Assembly (NCBI RefSeq): GCF_004297405.1 | Contig: NZ_SCVC01000006.1 | Span: 186,001 to 250,000, forward strand | Origin: Reyranella sp. | Lineage (GTDB): Bacteria; Pseudomonadota; Alphaproteobacteria; Reyranellales; Reyranellaceae | Direction: 5' to 3' | DNA: 64,000 nucleotides | Shown here: piece after piece, positions 17,302 through 25,775 of the stretch | How the letters are laid out: every line of letters begins with the position of its first letter | Numbering within the stretch: the stretch's first letter is position 1 | Program-made: the position numbers and the translations under genes | The notes under the pieces: model-generated | What the model saw: the letters and a program-made list of their open reading frames with translations, nothing else | Told to the model about the DNA's origin: nothing | The model's database searches: none

Positions 17302-18492
17302 TCATGTCGCCGCACTCCGCCGGCTGAGCAGCGCACCGCCCGCGCCGAGCAGGGACAATACCGCAGCCAGCGGGCCGAAGCCCTCGAAACCGACCGAGCC
17401 GATCATCATGGCGCCGAGCGCGGCGGCGCCGATCCAGCCGACGCTGGCCGAGGTGCCGTTGAGCCCGAGCACGGTGCCGCGCACATCCTCCGGCACGGCG
17501 GCCAGCGAGGCCATGAAGGACGGCCGGCCGAGCGCATTCAGCAGTACATAGACGAAGCCGACGGCGATCGAGACGATGGGGCCGGGATGCCACATGAAGA
17601 GCGCGAGAGCCGCGATCCCCGACAGCGCCATGGCGATGGCGAAGGTGAGCAGCCGGTCGCGCAGCCGGTCGGCGAGCTGGCCGCCCAGCACCGTGCCCGC
17701 GACATTGCCCAGCGCGAACACCGCCAGCGGGATGGCGAGTTCGAGCAAGGACATGTGATAGGTCACCTGCATGAAGGTGGCGAAGTAGACGGCCGCCAGG
17801 CCGTAGCAGATGCGCTCGGCGACGCCGGTGCTGAGCAATCCCAGCACGCGTGGCGACAGGGCAGCCCTGAGCGATGGCCGCGCCGCGTCACCGCGCGTGT
17901 GGCCCGCGCTGCCGCGCCCGACGGTGAAATAGAGGCTGAGGCAGGCGGCCAATGAAAGGCCGCCGACGCAGACGAGCCAGCCGCGCCAGCCGATGATCGA
18001 GCCGACGGCGGCGGCCATCGGCACGCCGACCACCAGGGTGAGGGACTGGCCGCTCATCACCCAACCCAACGCCCGGCCGCGCTGGCTGTCGGGCACGCGG
18101 CCCGAGACCTCGGCGAAGATCACACCGGTGAAGGCGCCGGCACAGCCGCCACCCACGGCGGCCCAGACTGCGACCCAGAAGAACGAGCCGGCCCAGGCCT
18201 GCGCGACCATCGCCAACGCCAGCGCAAAGGGGGCTGCGATCAGGAGCGGCCGCCGGCCGATCACGTCCGACAACCAGCCGCCCAGGGCCGAGGTGATGCC
18301 CCAGGCCGTGGCCGTCAGCGACACGAGGTTGGCGACCAGCGGCATGGCAACGTCGAGATCGTGCGCCATGTCGAGCAGGAAGGGCGCGCGTGTCGTGCCG
18401 CTGGAGGTCGCGGCGAAGGAACCGAGGCAGGCAGCGCCGATCAGCGCCCAGGGAAGTACAGCGGGCAGGTCGCGCGAGGATTTGGAACTCAT
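17302..18492 (-). CDS. MFS transporter embedded between the two ABC permease genes
   Basis: The 396-residue product starts MSSKSSRDLPAVLPWALIG and is a 12-helix major facilitator with the loop-2/3 motif GGWLSDVIGRRPLL and a central loop (about 215-230, GSAGHTRGDAARPS). It looks like an AraJ/drug-exporter-type MFS; the substrate is unknown. Its ATG overlaps the dppB-like stop in ATGA (18489-18492), so it is translationally coupled to the ABC permease. An MFS gene inside an ABC transporter operon is unusual and suggests export or uptake of a related compound. Confidence 0.88.
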   Translation of the reverse strand: MSSKSSRDLPAVLPWALIGAACLGSFAATSSGTTRAPFLLDMAHDLDVAMPLVANLVSLTATAWGITSALGGWLSDVIGRRPLLIAAPFALALAMVAQAWAGSFFWVAVWAAVGGGCAGAFTGVIFAEVSGRVPDSQRGRALGWVMSGQSLTLVVGVPMAAAVGSIIGWRGWLVCVGGLSLAACLSLYFTVGRGSAGHTRGDAARPSLRAALSPRVLGLLSTGVAERICYGLAAVYFATFMQVTYHMSLLELAIPLAVFALGNVAGTVLGGQLADRLRDRLLTFAIAMALSGIAALALFMWHPGPIVSIAVGFVYVLLNALGRPSFMASLAAVPEDVRGTVLGLNGTSASVGWIGAAALGAMMIGSVGFEGFGPLAAVLSLLGAGGALLSRRSAAT

Positions 18493-19517
18493 CCGCCGGC
18501 TGTTCCCAGCCGGGCACGGTCCAGGCGCAGCCGCGGATCGATCGCGGCATAGAGCAGATCGACGAAGAAATTGATGGTGACGAAGATGAAGGAGACCATG
18601 ACGAGATACGCGGCCATGACAGGTATGTCGGCGAACTGGACCGACTGGATGAAGAGGTGGCCCATGCCGGGCCACTGGAACACCGTCTCGGTGATGATCG
18701 AGAAGGCGATCAGGCCACCGACCTGGATGCCTATCACGGTAATGACCGGCAGCAGGGTGTTCTTCAGTGCATGGCGGAAATGCACGGCGCGGTCGGTGAG
18801 GCCGCGTGCCCGTGCGAACTTGATGTAGTCGGTGCGCAGCACCTCGAGCATCTGCGAGCGCACGAGCCGCAACACCAACGTCATCTGGAAGAGCGACAGG
18901 GTGAAGGCGGGCAGCACGATCGCCTTCAGGCCGGTGTCGGTCAGCAGGCCGGTCTTCCACCAGCCGAGGCTCACCGTCTCGCCTCGGCCGAAGGAGGGGA
19001 AACACCAGTCGGCCGGCAGGCCGAGCGCCGGCGCCCAGGATTTGCACTCCACCGAGAAGACGTAGATCAGCAGGATGCCGATCACGAAGGTCGGCATGGC
19101 GACACCGGCCAGCGAGAAGGTCATCACCGCGCCGCTGTCGAGCGTGTGGCGCCGGAGCGCCGTCAGCACGCCGAGCGGAATACCCATCGCCAAAGCGAGG
19201 ATGGCCGCCACCATGACGAGTTCGAGCGTTGCCGGCATGCGCTCGACGATCAGGTCGGAGACCGGCCGGGCCAGCCGATAGCTCTTGCCGAAGTTGCCGG
19301 TCGCGGCATTGCCGAGGAAGCGCAGGAACTGGACCCCGACGGAATCCTCCAGCCCCAGCTCGTGGCGCATCTCGGCGCGCTCGGCCGGCGATGCCTCCTG
19401 GCCGACCATGTTGTTCACTGGGTCGCCCACGAAGTTGAACAGCACGAAGCACAGGAACGACACCGCCAGCATCACGCCCAGCGACTGCAGAAGGCGGGAG
19501 ACGATGAAAGCCAGCAT
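18489..19517 (-). CDS. ABC transporter permease, DppB/OppB type
   Basis: The 342-residue product has the typical DppB N-terminus (MLAFIVSRLLQSLGVMLAVS), a large periplasmic loop, the helices of the permease core and the EAA loop DYIKFARARGLTDRAVHFRHALKNTLLPVITVIGIQVG. It ends with the family-typical NFFVDLLYAAIDPRLR. It is an inner-membrane channel subunit for a peptide, nickel or other oligomeric solute. It is the second gene of the cluster, after the binding protein, from which it is separated by a palindromic repeat element of about 115 nt. Its stop overlaps the MFS start. Confidence 0.9.
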   Translation of the reverse strand: MLAFIVSRLLQSLGVMLAVSFLCFVLFNFVGDPVNNMVGQEASPAERAEMRHELGLEDSVGVQFLRFLGNAATGNFGKSYRLARPVSDLIVERMPATLELVMVAAILALAMGIPLGVLTALRRHTLDSGAVMTFSLAGVAMPTFVIGILLIYVFSVECKSWAPALGLPADWCFPSFGRGETVSLGWWKTGLLTDTGLKAIVLPAFTLSLFQMTLVLRLVRSQMLEVLRTDYIKFARARGLTDRAVHFRHALKNTLLPVITVIGIQVGGLIAFSIITETVFQWPGMGHLFIQSVQFADIPVMAAYLVMVSFIFVTINFFVDLLYAAIDPRLRLDRARLGTAGG

Positions 19518-19524
19518 CTCTCAT

Positions 19525-19638
19525 CCTCCCCAGTCATCTGGGGAGGTGGCCCAAAGGGCCGGAGGGGTCATGACCAAGATACGAAGCTCATGACCCCTCC
19601 GCCCGCTACGCGAGCACCTCCCCATTTGAATGGGGAGG
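19525..19638. repeat. palindromic intergenic repeat element (REP/MITE-like)
   Basis: The gap between the binding-protein gene and the dppB-like gene holds three nested palindromes. One is CCTCCCCAG...CTGGGGAGG (19525-19545). The second is GGAGGGGTCATGA (19561-19573) pairing with TCATGACCCCTCC (19588-19600). The third is CCTCCCCA-tttgaa-TGGGGAGG (19617-19638). The outer units are near copies of each other in opposite orientation. This arrangement matches a non-coding intergenic repeat common in GC-rich Proteobacteria. It probably forms a multi-stem RNA that could tune expression of the permeases relative to the binding protein. Confidence 0.8.
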
Positions 19639-19659
19639 CAGAGAGCGGCATGCATGGCC

Positions 19660-21258
19660 TCACTTCATCTTGCCGTATTTGAAGTTGGGCGAGTCGTTGG
19701 CAAAGATTGGCATCGTCACCTTGTCACTCATCGACCAGACGATGAGCTGGTGATGCAGCGGCAGGTAGGGCATGTCGGCGACGGCGAGCGCCCAGGCGTC
19801 GGCGATCATCTTGTCGCGCTTGGCCTGATCGACCTCCCTCAGCATGCCATCGGCCAGCTCATCCAGCTTGGCGCTGGAATAGCCGGTGTAGTTCCAGCTG
19901 CCCACCTTCTTGGCCGCGTCGCTGGTCTGGTACAGGAAGGTGAAGACATAGTGCGAGTCGAGCGTCGGCACGCCCCAGCCCAGCAGGAAGAGGCTCGAAT
20001 CCTTCTTCTGCAGCTTGGGGAAGTGCAGCGTCTTGGAACGCGCCTGCAGATCGACCTTGATGCCGATCTGCGCCAGCATGCCGGTGACGGCCTGGCAGAT
20101 CTGCTCGTCGTTGTTGTAGCGGTCGTTGGGGCAATCCAAGGTGACGCTGAAGCCGTTGGGATATCCCGCCTCGGCCATCAGCTTCTTGGCCGCCGCCACG
20201 TCGTATTTCAGGCGCTGGTCGAGTTGCGGCGTGTGGCCGTGCACGCCGGGCGAGGTGATGAGGCCGGCGGGGGCGGAGAAGTTCCGCATCACCTTGGCCT
20301 TGATCGCGTTGACGTCGATCGCCTGGTACATGGCCTGGCGCACGCGCTTGTCGGCGAACGGGTTCTTGCCCTTGACGTCGGAGTATTTGAGTTCGGCCGA
20401 ACCCATGTCGAGGCCGAGGAAGATCGACCGCACCTGTGCGGTCTCCTCGGTCTTGAGGCCCGGCGTCTGCTTGATGCGCGCGATGTCCTGCAAGGGCGCA
20501 TCGAGCACGAAGTCGACCTGGCCCGAGATCAGCGCAGCCACGCGCGTCGCGGGCTCCTTGATCGGCGTGTAGACCAGTTCGTCGGGATAGGCGGGGAAGT
20601 CCTTGGCGCCCCAGTAGGTCGGGTTCTTCGCCATCACGGTGCGCACGTCGGGATCGCGCTGCTTCAGCGTGTAGGGTCCGGTGCCCATGGCGTTGCGCAC
20701 CGCGTAGGTCTCTTCCTTGTCCTTGAAGCTCTGCGGCTTGGTGACGTTGTGCTTCTCCGACCAGGCCTTGGACATGATCAGGATCGAGGTCGTGTAGTCG
20801 GGCAGGATCGGGTTCGGCCCGTTGGTGACGATGTGCACCGTCAGCGGATCGATCGCCTTCACGTCCTTGATCGAGGAGATGTAGGCACGGAAGTCCGACG
20901 TCGGCGCCAGCGCGCGGTTGTAACTGAAGACCACGTCGTCGGCGGTGAAGGGCGTGCCGTCGCTGAACTTGACGTCGGGCCTGAGCTTGAACTCCCAGGT
21001 ATCGGGTGCGATCGGTTTCCACGAGAGCGCCAGCCCCGGCACCTTGGCGAGCTTGGGATCACGGCTGATCAGGCCTTCGTAGACATGCTGGTTCATGGCC
21101 GTCGTCGGGCCTTCGTTCTGCGAATGCGGATCCATCGTCAGCGCATCGCCCTGGCTTGCCCAACGCAAGGTCTTCGCGTCGGCCACCGATGCTGCCATCG
21201 ATGTCAGGCACAAGGTCGCCGCGGCGATCACCGCCATACGTGCAACGAACATCGTCAT
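19660..21258 (-). CDS. ABC transporter substrate-binding protein, family 5 (DppA/OppA type)
   Basis: The 532-residue product carries a signal peptide (cleavage near ASVADA-KT, residue 28-29). It has the SBP family 5 signatures: LTMDPHSQNEGPTTAMNQHVYEGL, LALSWKPIAPDTWEFKLRPDVKFSDGTPFTADDVVFSYNRAL and the C-terminal SAKLDELADGMLREVDQAKRDKMIADA. It captures a peptide-like or other organic solute in the periplasm and feeds the two permeases downstream. It is first in the inserted cluster, directly after plsY. Confidence 0.92.
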   Translation of the reverse strand: MTMFVARMAVIAAATLCLTSMAASVADAKTLRWASQGDALTMDPHSQNEGPTTAMNQHVYEGLISRDPKLAKVPGLALSWKPIAPDTWEFKLRPDVKFSDGTPFTADDVVFSYNRALAPTSDFRAYISSIKDVKAIDPLTVHIVTNGPNPILPDYTTSILIMSKAWSEKHNVTKPQSFKDKEETYAVRNAMGTGPYTLKQRDPDVRTVMAKNPTYWGAKDFPAYPDELVYTPIKEPATRVAALISGQVDFVLDAPLQDIARIKQTPGLKTEETAQVRSIFLGLDMGSAELKYSDVKGKNPFADKRVRQAMYQAIDVNAIKAKVMRNFSAPAGLITSPGVHGHTPQLDQRLKYDVAAAKKLMAEAGYPNGFSVTLDCPNDRYNNDEQICQAVTGMLAQIGIKVDLQARSKTLHFPKLQKKDSSLFLLGWGVPTLDSHYVFTFLYQTSDAAKKVGSWNYTGYSSAKLDELADGMLREVDQAKRDKMIADAWALAVADMPYLPLHHQLIVWSMSDKVTMPIFANDSPNFKYGKMK

Positions 21259-21323
21259 TGCCTCCTGCAGTTGTTATGCAGCGACCCTAACACGGGCCGG
21301 GAGGCGATCAATGCCGTTGCCGG

Positions 21324-21926
21324 TTAGCTTTTCTTACCTTGGCCGATCTTGGGTTCGGTGCCGTTGAGCAGGCGCGCGATGTTCTCGTGGTGGCGCACCC
21401 AGACCAGCGGCACCAGCAGCGTGAGCAGCAGGGCGGCGCGGTGGTCGGTCAAGAACCAGGCGGCGATGGCCGCGACCGCGACGGCGATCAGGGCTGCCAG
21501 CGAGGACCAGCGGAAGGCGGCGGCGACCAGCAGCCAGGTGCCGCAGGCGATCGCGCCGATCGGCCAGGAGAGGCCCCACATCACGCCAAGGGTCGTCGCC
21601 ACGCCTTTGCCGCCCTTGAAGCCCAGCCACACGGGGAACATATGACCGATCACGGCGCCTGCGGCCGCCCCGACGGCGGGAAGCTGGCCGACCTGATCGG
21701 CGATCAGCACGGGCGCAACGCCCTTCAGGGCATCGAGCAGGAGCGTCGCGGCGGCGAGTCCCTTGTTGCCGGTGCGCAATACGTTGGTGGCGCCGATATT
21801 GCCCGATCCGACCTTACGGATGTCACCGAGCCCGGCTGCGCGCGTCAGCAGCAGGCCGAAGGGAATCGAGCCCATCAGATAGCCTAGCAGGAAAGGACCC
21901 AGCAGCAGAATCAACGTCGAGATCAT
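21324..21926 (-). CDS. plsY: acyl-phosphate glycerol-3-phosphate acyltransferase
   Basis: The 200-residue polytopic protein shows the three PlsY motifs: GSIPFGLLLTRAAGLGDIR, VGSGNIGATNVLRTGNKG and LGFKGGKGVATTLG, each in a loop between hydrophobic helices. It transfers an acyl group from acyl phosphate to glycerol-3-phosphate at the inner membrane, the first step of phospholipid synthesis with PlsX. The start MISTLILLLGPFLLGYLMG fits the first helix. It follows a secreted hypothetical protein by 9 nt, in the conserved pyrB-pyrC-plsY run. Confidence 0.95.
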   Translation of the reverse strand: MISTLILLLGPFLLGYLMGSIPFGLLLTRAAGLGDIRKVGSGNIGATNVLRTGNKGLAAATLLLDALKGVAPVLIADQVGQLPAVGAAAGAVIGHMFPVWLGFKGGKGVATTLGVMWGLSWPIGAIACGTWLLVAAAFRWSSLAALIAVAVAAIAAWFLTDHRAALLLTLLVPLVWVRHHENIARLLNGTEPKIGQGKKS

Positions 21927-21935
21927 CGCCGTGGC

Positions 21936-22736
21936 CTAGGGGCGCATGACACGGCAGTTGGTGGAGTCGACGTATGTGGTGGTCGGCGGTCCCACCAGTT
22001 CCGTGGCGATCTGCTCGCCAGGCAGGATCGTGATCGGCCCGAAATAGGCATCCTCGAGCGACCTGCCGGCGTTCATGAAGGTACAAACCGCCTGCGTCTC
22101 CACCGGCCGCTGCGTGTTCGACGTCAGGGTGACGCTGACCTGCCAATAGCGCGTCGGACCATAGGTCAGGTTGTTGGCGCCCAGCGTGACGAGTGGCTGG
22201 GGCGTCGAGGAAGAGGGAATAGGGCGCTGGCCGGTGCGCCGTACCTGAGGCTGCGGCTTCGCGCCGATATTTTCCGGCGGACGGTAGCTCGATGTACGCG
22301 GATCGAAAGCGGCATCGGGATCGTACCGGGTGCCGGATTGGTCGGTGATCGGGCCCGAGCTGCCGAGCGTCGCGGTGCCGCCACCTGGGACGGTGAGTGG
22401 TTGCGGGGTGAGCGGCGCCGCGCTGATTGCCGGGCCGCCCGTGGTGCTTCCGGTGGAAGGGCTGGGCATGATCGGCGTCGGTGCCGGCGCTGGTGCGGGG
22501 CTCGCCTGCAAGGGCGTCGGCGACCGGGCCGGCGCCTGCACGCCGCCGATCTGCGTCTGCAGACGGTCGAAACAGGAAAGCCGAGCCTGTGTCTCCGTGA
22601 TCTCGCTGCAGATCTGGATGTGCCGGGTCAACGCATCGAGCAGGTCGTCGCGCGACTGAGCGCGCGACTGTGCGCTGGCGGTGCCGGCGAGCGCGAGCGT
22701 CGCGACGCCAAGAAGAAGAGACTGCCGGAGCATCAT
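21936..22736 (-). CDS. exported hypothetical protein between pyrC and plsY
   Basis: The 266-residue product starts MMLRQSLLLGVATLALAGTA and has a signal peptide cleaved near TASA-QS (residue 22). The mature N-terminus contains CSEITETQARLSCFDRLQ, a Cys-x(n)-ARLxCFD motif seen in many exported alphaproteobacterial proteins. A long Pro/Ala/Thr-rich linker follows (about 60-170). The C-terminal domain (about 190-266) looks like a beta-rich module with two further Cys (VCTFMNAG, NCRVMRP). I do not recognise the family. The ATG at 22736 places the signal peptide at the N-terminus; a second ATG follows immediately. Confidence 0.75.
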   Translation of the reverse strand: MMLRQSLLLGVATLALAGTASAQSRAQSRDDLLDALTRHIQICSEITETQARLSCFDRLQTQIGGVQAPARSPTPLQASPAPAPAPTPIMPSPSTGSTTGGPAISAAPLTPQPLTVPGGGTATLGSSGPITDQSGTRYDPDAAFDPRTSSYRPPENIGAKPQPQVRRTGQRPIPSSSTPQPLVTLGANNLTYGPTRYWQVSVTLTSNTQRPVETQAVCTFMNAGRSLEDAYFGPITILPGEQIATELVGPPTTTYVDSTNCRVMRP

Positions 22737-22842
22737 ACAATTCCCCGTTCCGAAAAGACGCGCGACCATATCAGACGAAATGGCCGTTTGGAGGCAGCAA
22801 TTGCGCGGTCCATGAAAGTAGCGCGACAGCAGTTCGGCGGTA

Positions 22843-24192
22843 TCAGGCCGCCGCTGCCGTCGTCGCAAAACTGTCGTCACGATAGATGGTGCGGCCGCCA
22901 ACGATGGTGGCCATCACGCGACCTTGCACCGGCCGCTCATCGAACGGCGTGTTCTTGGTCTTGCTCCACAGCTCGTCGCGATCGACCTTCCAGGCGTACT
23001 CGGCATCGAACACCACGAGATCGGCCGGTGCGCCCTTGGCGAGCTTGCCGCCGGGCAGGCCAAACAGCGATGCCGGCGTGCTCGACAGACGCTGGAACAG
23101 GCGCGGCAACGTCAGGTGGCCGTTGTGCACCAGTTCGAGCGAGATCGGCAGCAAGGTTTCGAGGCCGATGCCGCCCGGCTCGGCCTGAGCGAACGGCACA
23201 CGCTTGCTGTCCTGGTCCTGCGGCCGGTGATCGGAAACGATGGCGTCGATCGTGCCGTCCTTCAGCCCTTCGACGATTGCGAGCCGATCCTTCTCGGCGC
23301 GCAATGGCGGCACCAGCTTGCCGAAGGTGCGGTAGTCGCCGACGGCGAGATCGTTCAGCGCGAAGTAGGGCGCGGCGGTATCGCAGGTGATCTTGAGCCC
23401 GCGTGCCTTGGCGGCAGCGATCACACTCACCGCTTCCGCCGTCGAGATCTTGGCGAGGTGCAGCCGGCCGCCGGTCATCTCGGCGAGCCGGATGTCGCGC
23501 TCGACCATCATCACTTCGGCGAGCGGCGGATTGCCGGCGAGGCCGAGCCGCGTCGCCATCTCGCCACTGGTCATGTGGCCGCCGGACAGGCTGGGTTCCT
23601 GTGGCAGGTGCACGATCAACGCATCGAAGGCCTTGGCGTAGTAGAGCGCACGACGCATGACCTGGGCATTGCCGACGGCATGGTCGGCATCGGTGAAGGC
23701 CACGGCGCCGGCTTCGGCCAGCAGGCCGATCTCGGCCAGTTCCTTGCCTTCGAGCCCTACGGTCAGCGCACCGTAGGCGTACATGTTCACCAGCTTGATC
23801 TGGCGGGCGCGGCGCGCCACGAACTCGATCAACGAAGCGTCGTCGAACGGTGGTTCGTTGTCCGGCAGCAGCACCAGCGAGGTGATGCCGCCCACCGCCG
23901 CGGCGGAGCCGGCGCTTTCCAGCGTCTCCTTGTGCTCCTCGCCCGGCTCGCCGGTATGCACGCGTGTGTCGACAATGCCAGGCGCCAAATAGAGACCACG
24001 GCAGTCGATCGACTCGATGCCGTAGGGCGCACCCGAAGCGAAGAGGTTGGGGCCGAAATCGGCGATCTTGCCGTCGCTGATCAGCACGGCGCCCTGATAT
24101 TCTTTGTCGGCACCAGGATCGACGATGCGCGCGTTGATGTAGGCGGTCGAGCCGGTATGCGGCGGGGCGGACTTGTATATGTTGCCGCTCAT
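22843..24192 (-). CDS. dihydroorotase-like protein lacking metal ligands (PyrX-type)
   Basis: The 449-residue amidohydrolase is overlapped with pyrB by ATGA and clearly belongs to the dihydroorotase family ([50 protein letters not shown]). Key metal ligands are altered: the HxH motif is R77-V-H79, the Arg of REPG is Gly81, and Lys248 (HLAKIST) replaces the His of HxxHxS. Asp321 is kept. In Pseudomonas and other bacteria, inactive PyrC-like partners assemble with aspartate transcarbamoylase; this is the likely role here, with a catalytic dihydroorotase elsewhere in the genome. Confidence 0.88.
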   Translation of the reverse strand: MSGNIYKSAPPHTGSTAYINARIVDPGADKEYQGAVLISDGKIADFGPNLFASGAPYGIESIDCRGLYLAPGIVDTRVHTGEPGEEHKETLESAGSAAAVGGITSLVLLPDNEPPFDDASLIEFVARRARQIKLVNMYAYGALTVGLEGKELAEIGLLAEAGAVAFTDADHAVGNAQVMRRALYYAKAFDALIVHLPQEPSLSGGHMTSGEMATRLGLAGNPPLAEVMMVERDIRLAEMTGGRLHLAKISTAEAVSVIAAAKARGLKITCDTAAPYFALNDLAVGDYRTFGKLVPPLRAEKDRLAIVEGLKDGTIDAIVSDHRPQDQDSKRVPFAQAEPGGIGLETLLPISLELVHNGHLTLPRLFQRLSSTPASLFGLPGGKLAKGAPADLVVFDAEYAWKVDRDELWSKTKNTPFDERPVQGRVMATIVGGRTIYRDDSFATTAAAA

Positions 24193-25154
24193 GCCACGGC
24201 CCCGATCTGATTGCGGTGGCCGCCGATCAGCGCTTCGAGGCAGGCCATGCGGACGGCGACGCCCATCTCGACCTGCTCGTGGATGACGCTCCGGTCGAGG
24301 TCGTCGGCGACTTCTGAGTCGATTTCGACGCCGCGGTTCATCGGGCCGGGATGCATGATCAGCGCGTCGGGTTTGGCGACTTTCAATTTTTCGTGGTCGA
24401 GGCCGAAGAAGCGGAAGTATTCGCTGATCGACGGGACGAACGAACCCTGCATCCGCTCGGTCTGCAGGCGCAGCATCATCACGATATCGACGTCCTTGAG
24501 GCCGGTCTTCATGCTGTAGTGGACTTCGACGCCCATGCGATCGACGTCAGTCGGTATCAGGGTGGGCGGACCGACCACGCGCACCCGGGCGCCCATGATC
24601 TGGAACAGGTGGATATTCGATCGCGCGACTCGGCTGTGCATGATGTCGCCGCAGATCGCCACTTCCAGACCCTGCAGGCTGCCGCGTCGTCGTCGGATGG
24701 TCAGGCCATCGAGCAGCGCCTGCGTCGGATGCTCGTGCTGGCCGTCGCCGGCGTTGATGACGGCGCAGTTGACCTTCTGCGACAGGAGATTGACCGCACC
24801 CGATTCGTTGTGGCGCACGACGATGGCGTCGGGCCGCATGGCGTTCAGGGTCATCGCCGTGTCGAGCAGGGTCTCGCCCTTGCGCACGGAGGAGGTGGCG
24901 ACGTCCATGTTGATGACGTCGGCGCCCAGCCGTTTGGCCGCGACCTCGAAACTCGTGCGCGTGCGCGTCGAGTTCTCGAAGAACAGGTTGATGATCGTGC
25001 GGCCGGCCAGCATGTCGCGCCGCTTGTCGATCGATCTGTTCTGGTCGATGTAATTTTCAGATAGGTCGAGCAAGCCCGAAATCGCTTCAGGCGACAGACC
25101 TTCGATGCCGAGAAGGTGGGGCAACCTCGGCACGCCCGCGCGTTTCTTTGTCAC
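24189..25154 (-). CDS. pyrB: aspartate carbamoyltransferase catalytic chain
   Basis: The 321-residue enzyme has the carbamoyl-phosphate motif [13 protein letters not shown] (residues 59-71), the [11 protein letters not shown] motif near 143 and the aspartate-side [12 protein letters not shown] near 276. It makes N-carbamoyl-aspartate for pyrimidine synthesis. The start is a GTG at 25154 ([16 protein letters not shown]) with no obvious Shine-Dalgarno, and no ATG lies nearby in frame. The stop overlaps the dihydroorotase-like start, fitting a PyrB-PyrX complex. It is first in the long minus-strand block. Confidence 0.96.
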   Translation of the reverse strand: MTKKRAGVPRLPHLLGIEGLSPEAISGLLDLSENYIDQNRSIDKRRDMLAGRTIINLFFENSTRTRTSFEVAAKRLGADVINMDVATSSVRKGETLLDTAMTLNAMRPDAIVVRHNESGAVNLLSQKVNCAVINAGDGQHEHPTQALLDGLTIRRRRGSLQGLEVAICGDIMHSRVARSNIHLFQIMGARVRVVGPPTLIPTDVDRMGVEVHYSMKTGLKDVDIVMMLRLQTERMQGSFVPSISEYFRFFGLDHEKLKVAKPDALIMHPGPMNRGVEIDSEVADDLDRSVIHEQVEMGVAVRMACLEALIGGHRNQIGAVA

Positions 25155-25235
25155 TAAAGCGCGACGTTAAGCACGCGCGCATGGCGCTCGCAAGGAAGCG
25201 TTTTGGTGGATAACGTTTGGTCGCAGCGCGGACCC

Positions 25236-25775
25236 TCAGTCGAGCCGAATCTCGGCGCAGCGGCACACTTCGGCAGGGCCGTTGGGCGCCTGGAAGTCGG
25301 CCCAGATCGCATTGTGATGCTCGATGATCTTCACCGCCGGCAGGTGAGGCCGGTCGGCGGCGGTGTGGCCGTCCGAGGGCGCGGTCGTGCGATAGCCGCG
25401 CGCCAGGGCGCTGCGCACCGTCGTGTCGACGCAGTAGTCCGTTGCACAGCCCGTGATGATCAGCCGGTCGATCGCCTTGGCACGCAAGATCGCTTCCAAC
25501 CGCGTCTGCAGGAAGGCATCGCAGGAGGTCTTGCGGACGATCGTGTCGTCCGGCCGGACGTCGATGTCCGGCAGGAAGCGCCATCCCGGCAGTTCGGGCT
25601 GGTGGGGGTCTCCCGGCGGTCCGTCATGCTGGACATGGATGACGACGCCACCCTTGTCGCGCACGCTGGCGGCCAGCGTGTTGATGCGCTGCACGAGGCC
25701 GGCCGCGTCGTGGCAGGGAGCCGCGGCGGTGAACGATCCCTGTTGCATGTCGATGACGATCAGGGCGTTGCTCAT
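25236..25775 (-). CDS. cysteine hydrolase (isochorismatase/nicotinamidase family)
   Basis: The 179-residue product has an intact catalytic triad: Asp9 in ALIVIDMQ, Lys82 in VRKTSCDAF and Cys115 in TGCATDYCVDTT. A His/Asp-containing loop (residues 47-60) could hold the metal seen in nicotinamidases. It should hydrolyse an amide such as a ureido- or nicotinamide-type compound in the cytoplasm. Its ATG overlaps the stop of the helix-turn-helix/citrate-synthase gene (25772-25775), so the two are translationally coupled. The substrate is unknown. Confidence 0.9.
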   Translation of the reverse strand: MSNALIVIDMQQGSFTAAAPCHDAAGLVQRINTLAASVRDKGGVVIHVQHDGPPGDPHQPELPGWRFLPDIDVRPDDTIVRKTSCDAFLQTRLEAILRAKAIDRLIITGCATDYCVDTTVRSALARGYRTTAPSDGHTAADRPHLPAVKIIEHHNAIWADFQAPNGPAEVCRCAEIRLD

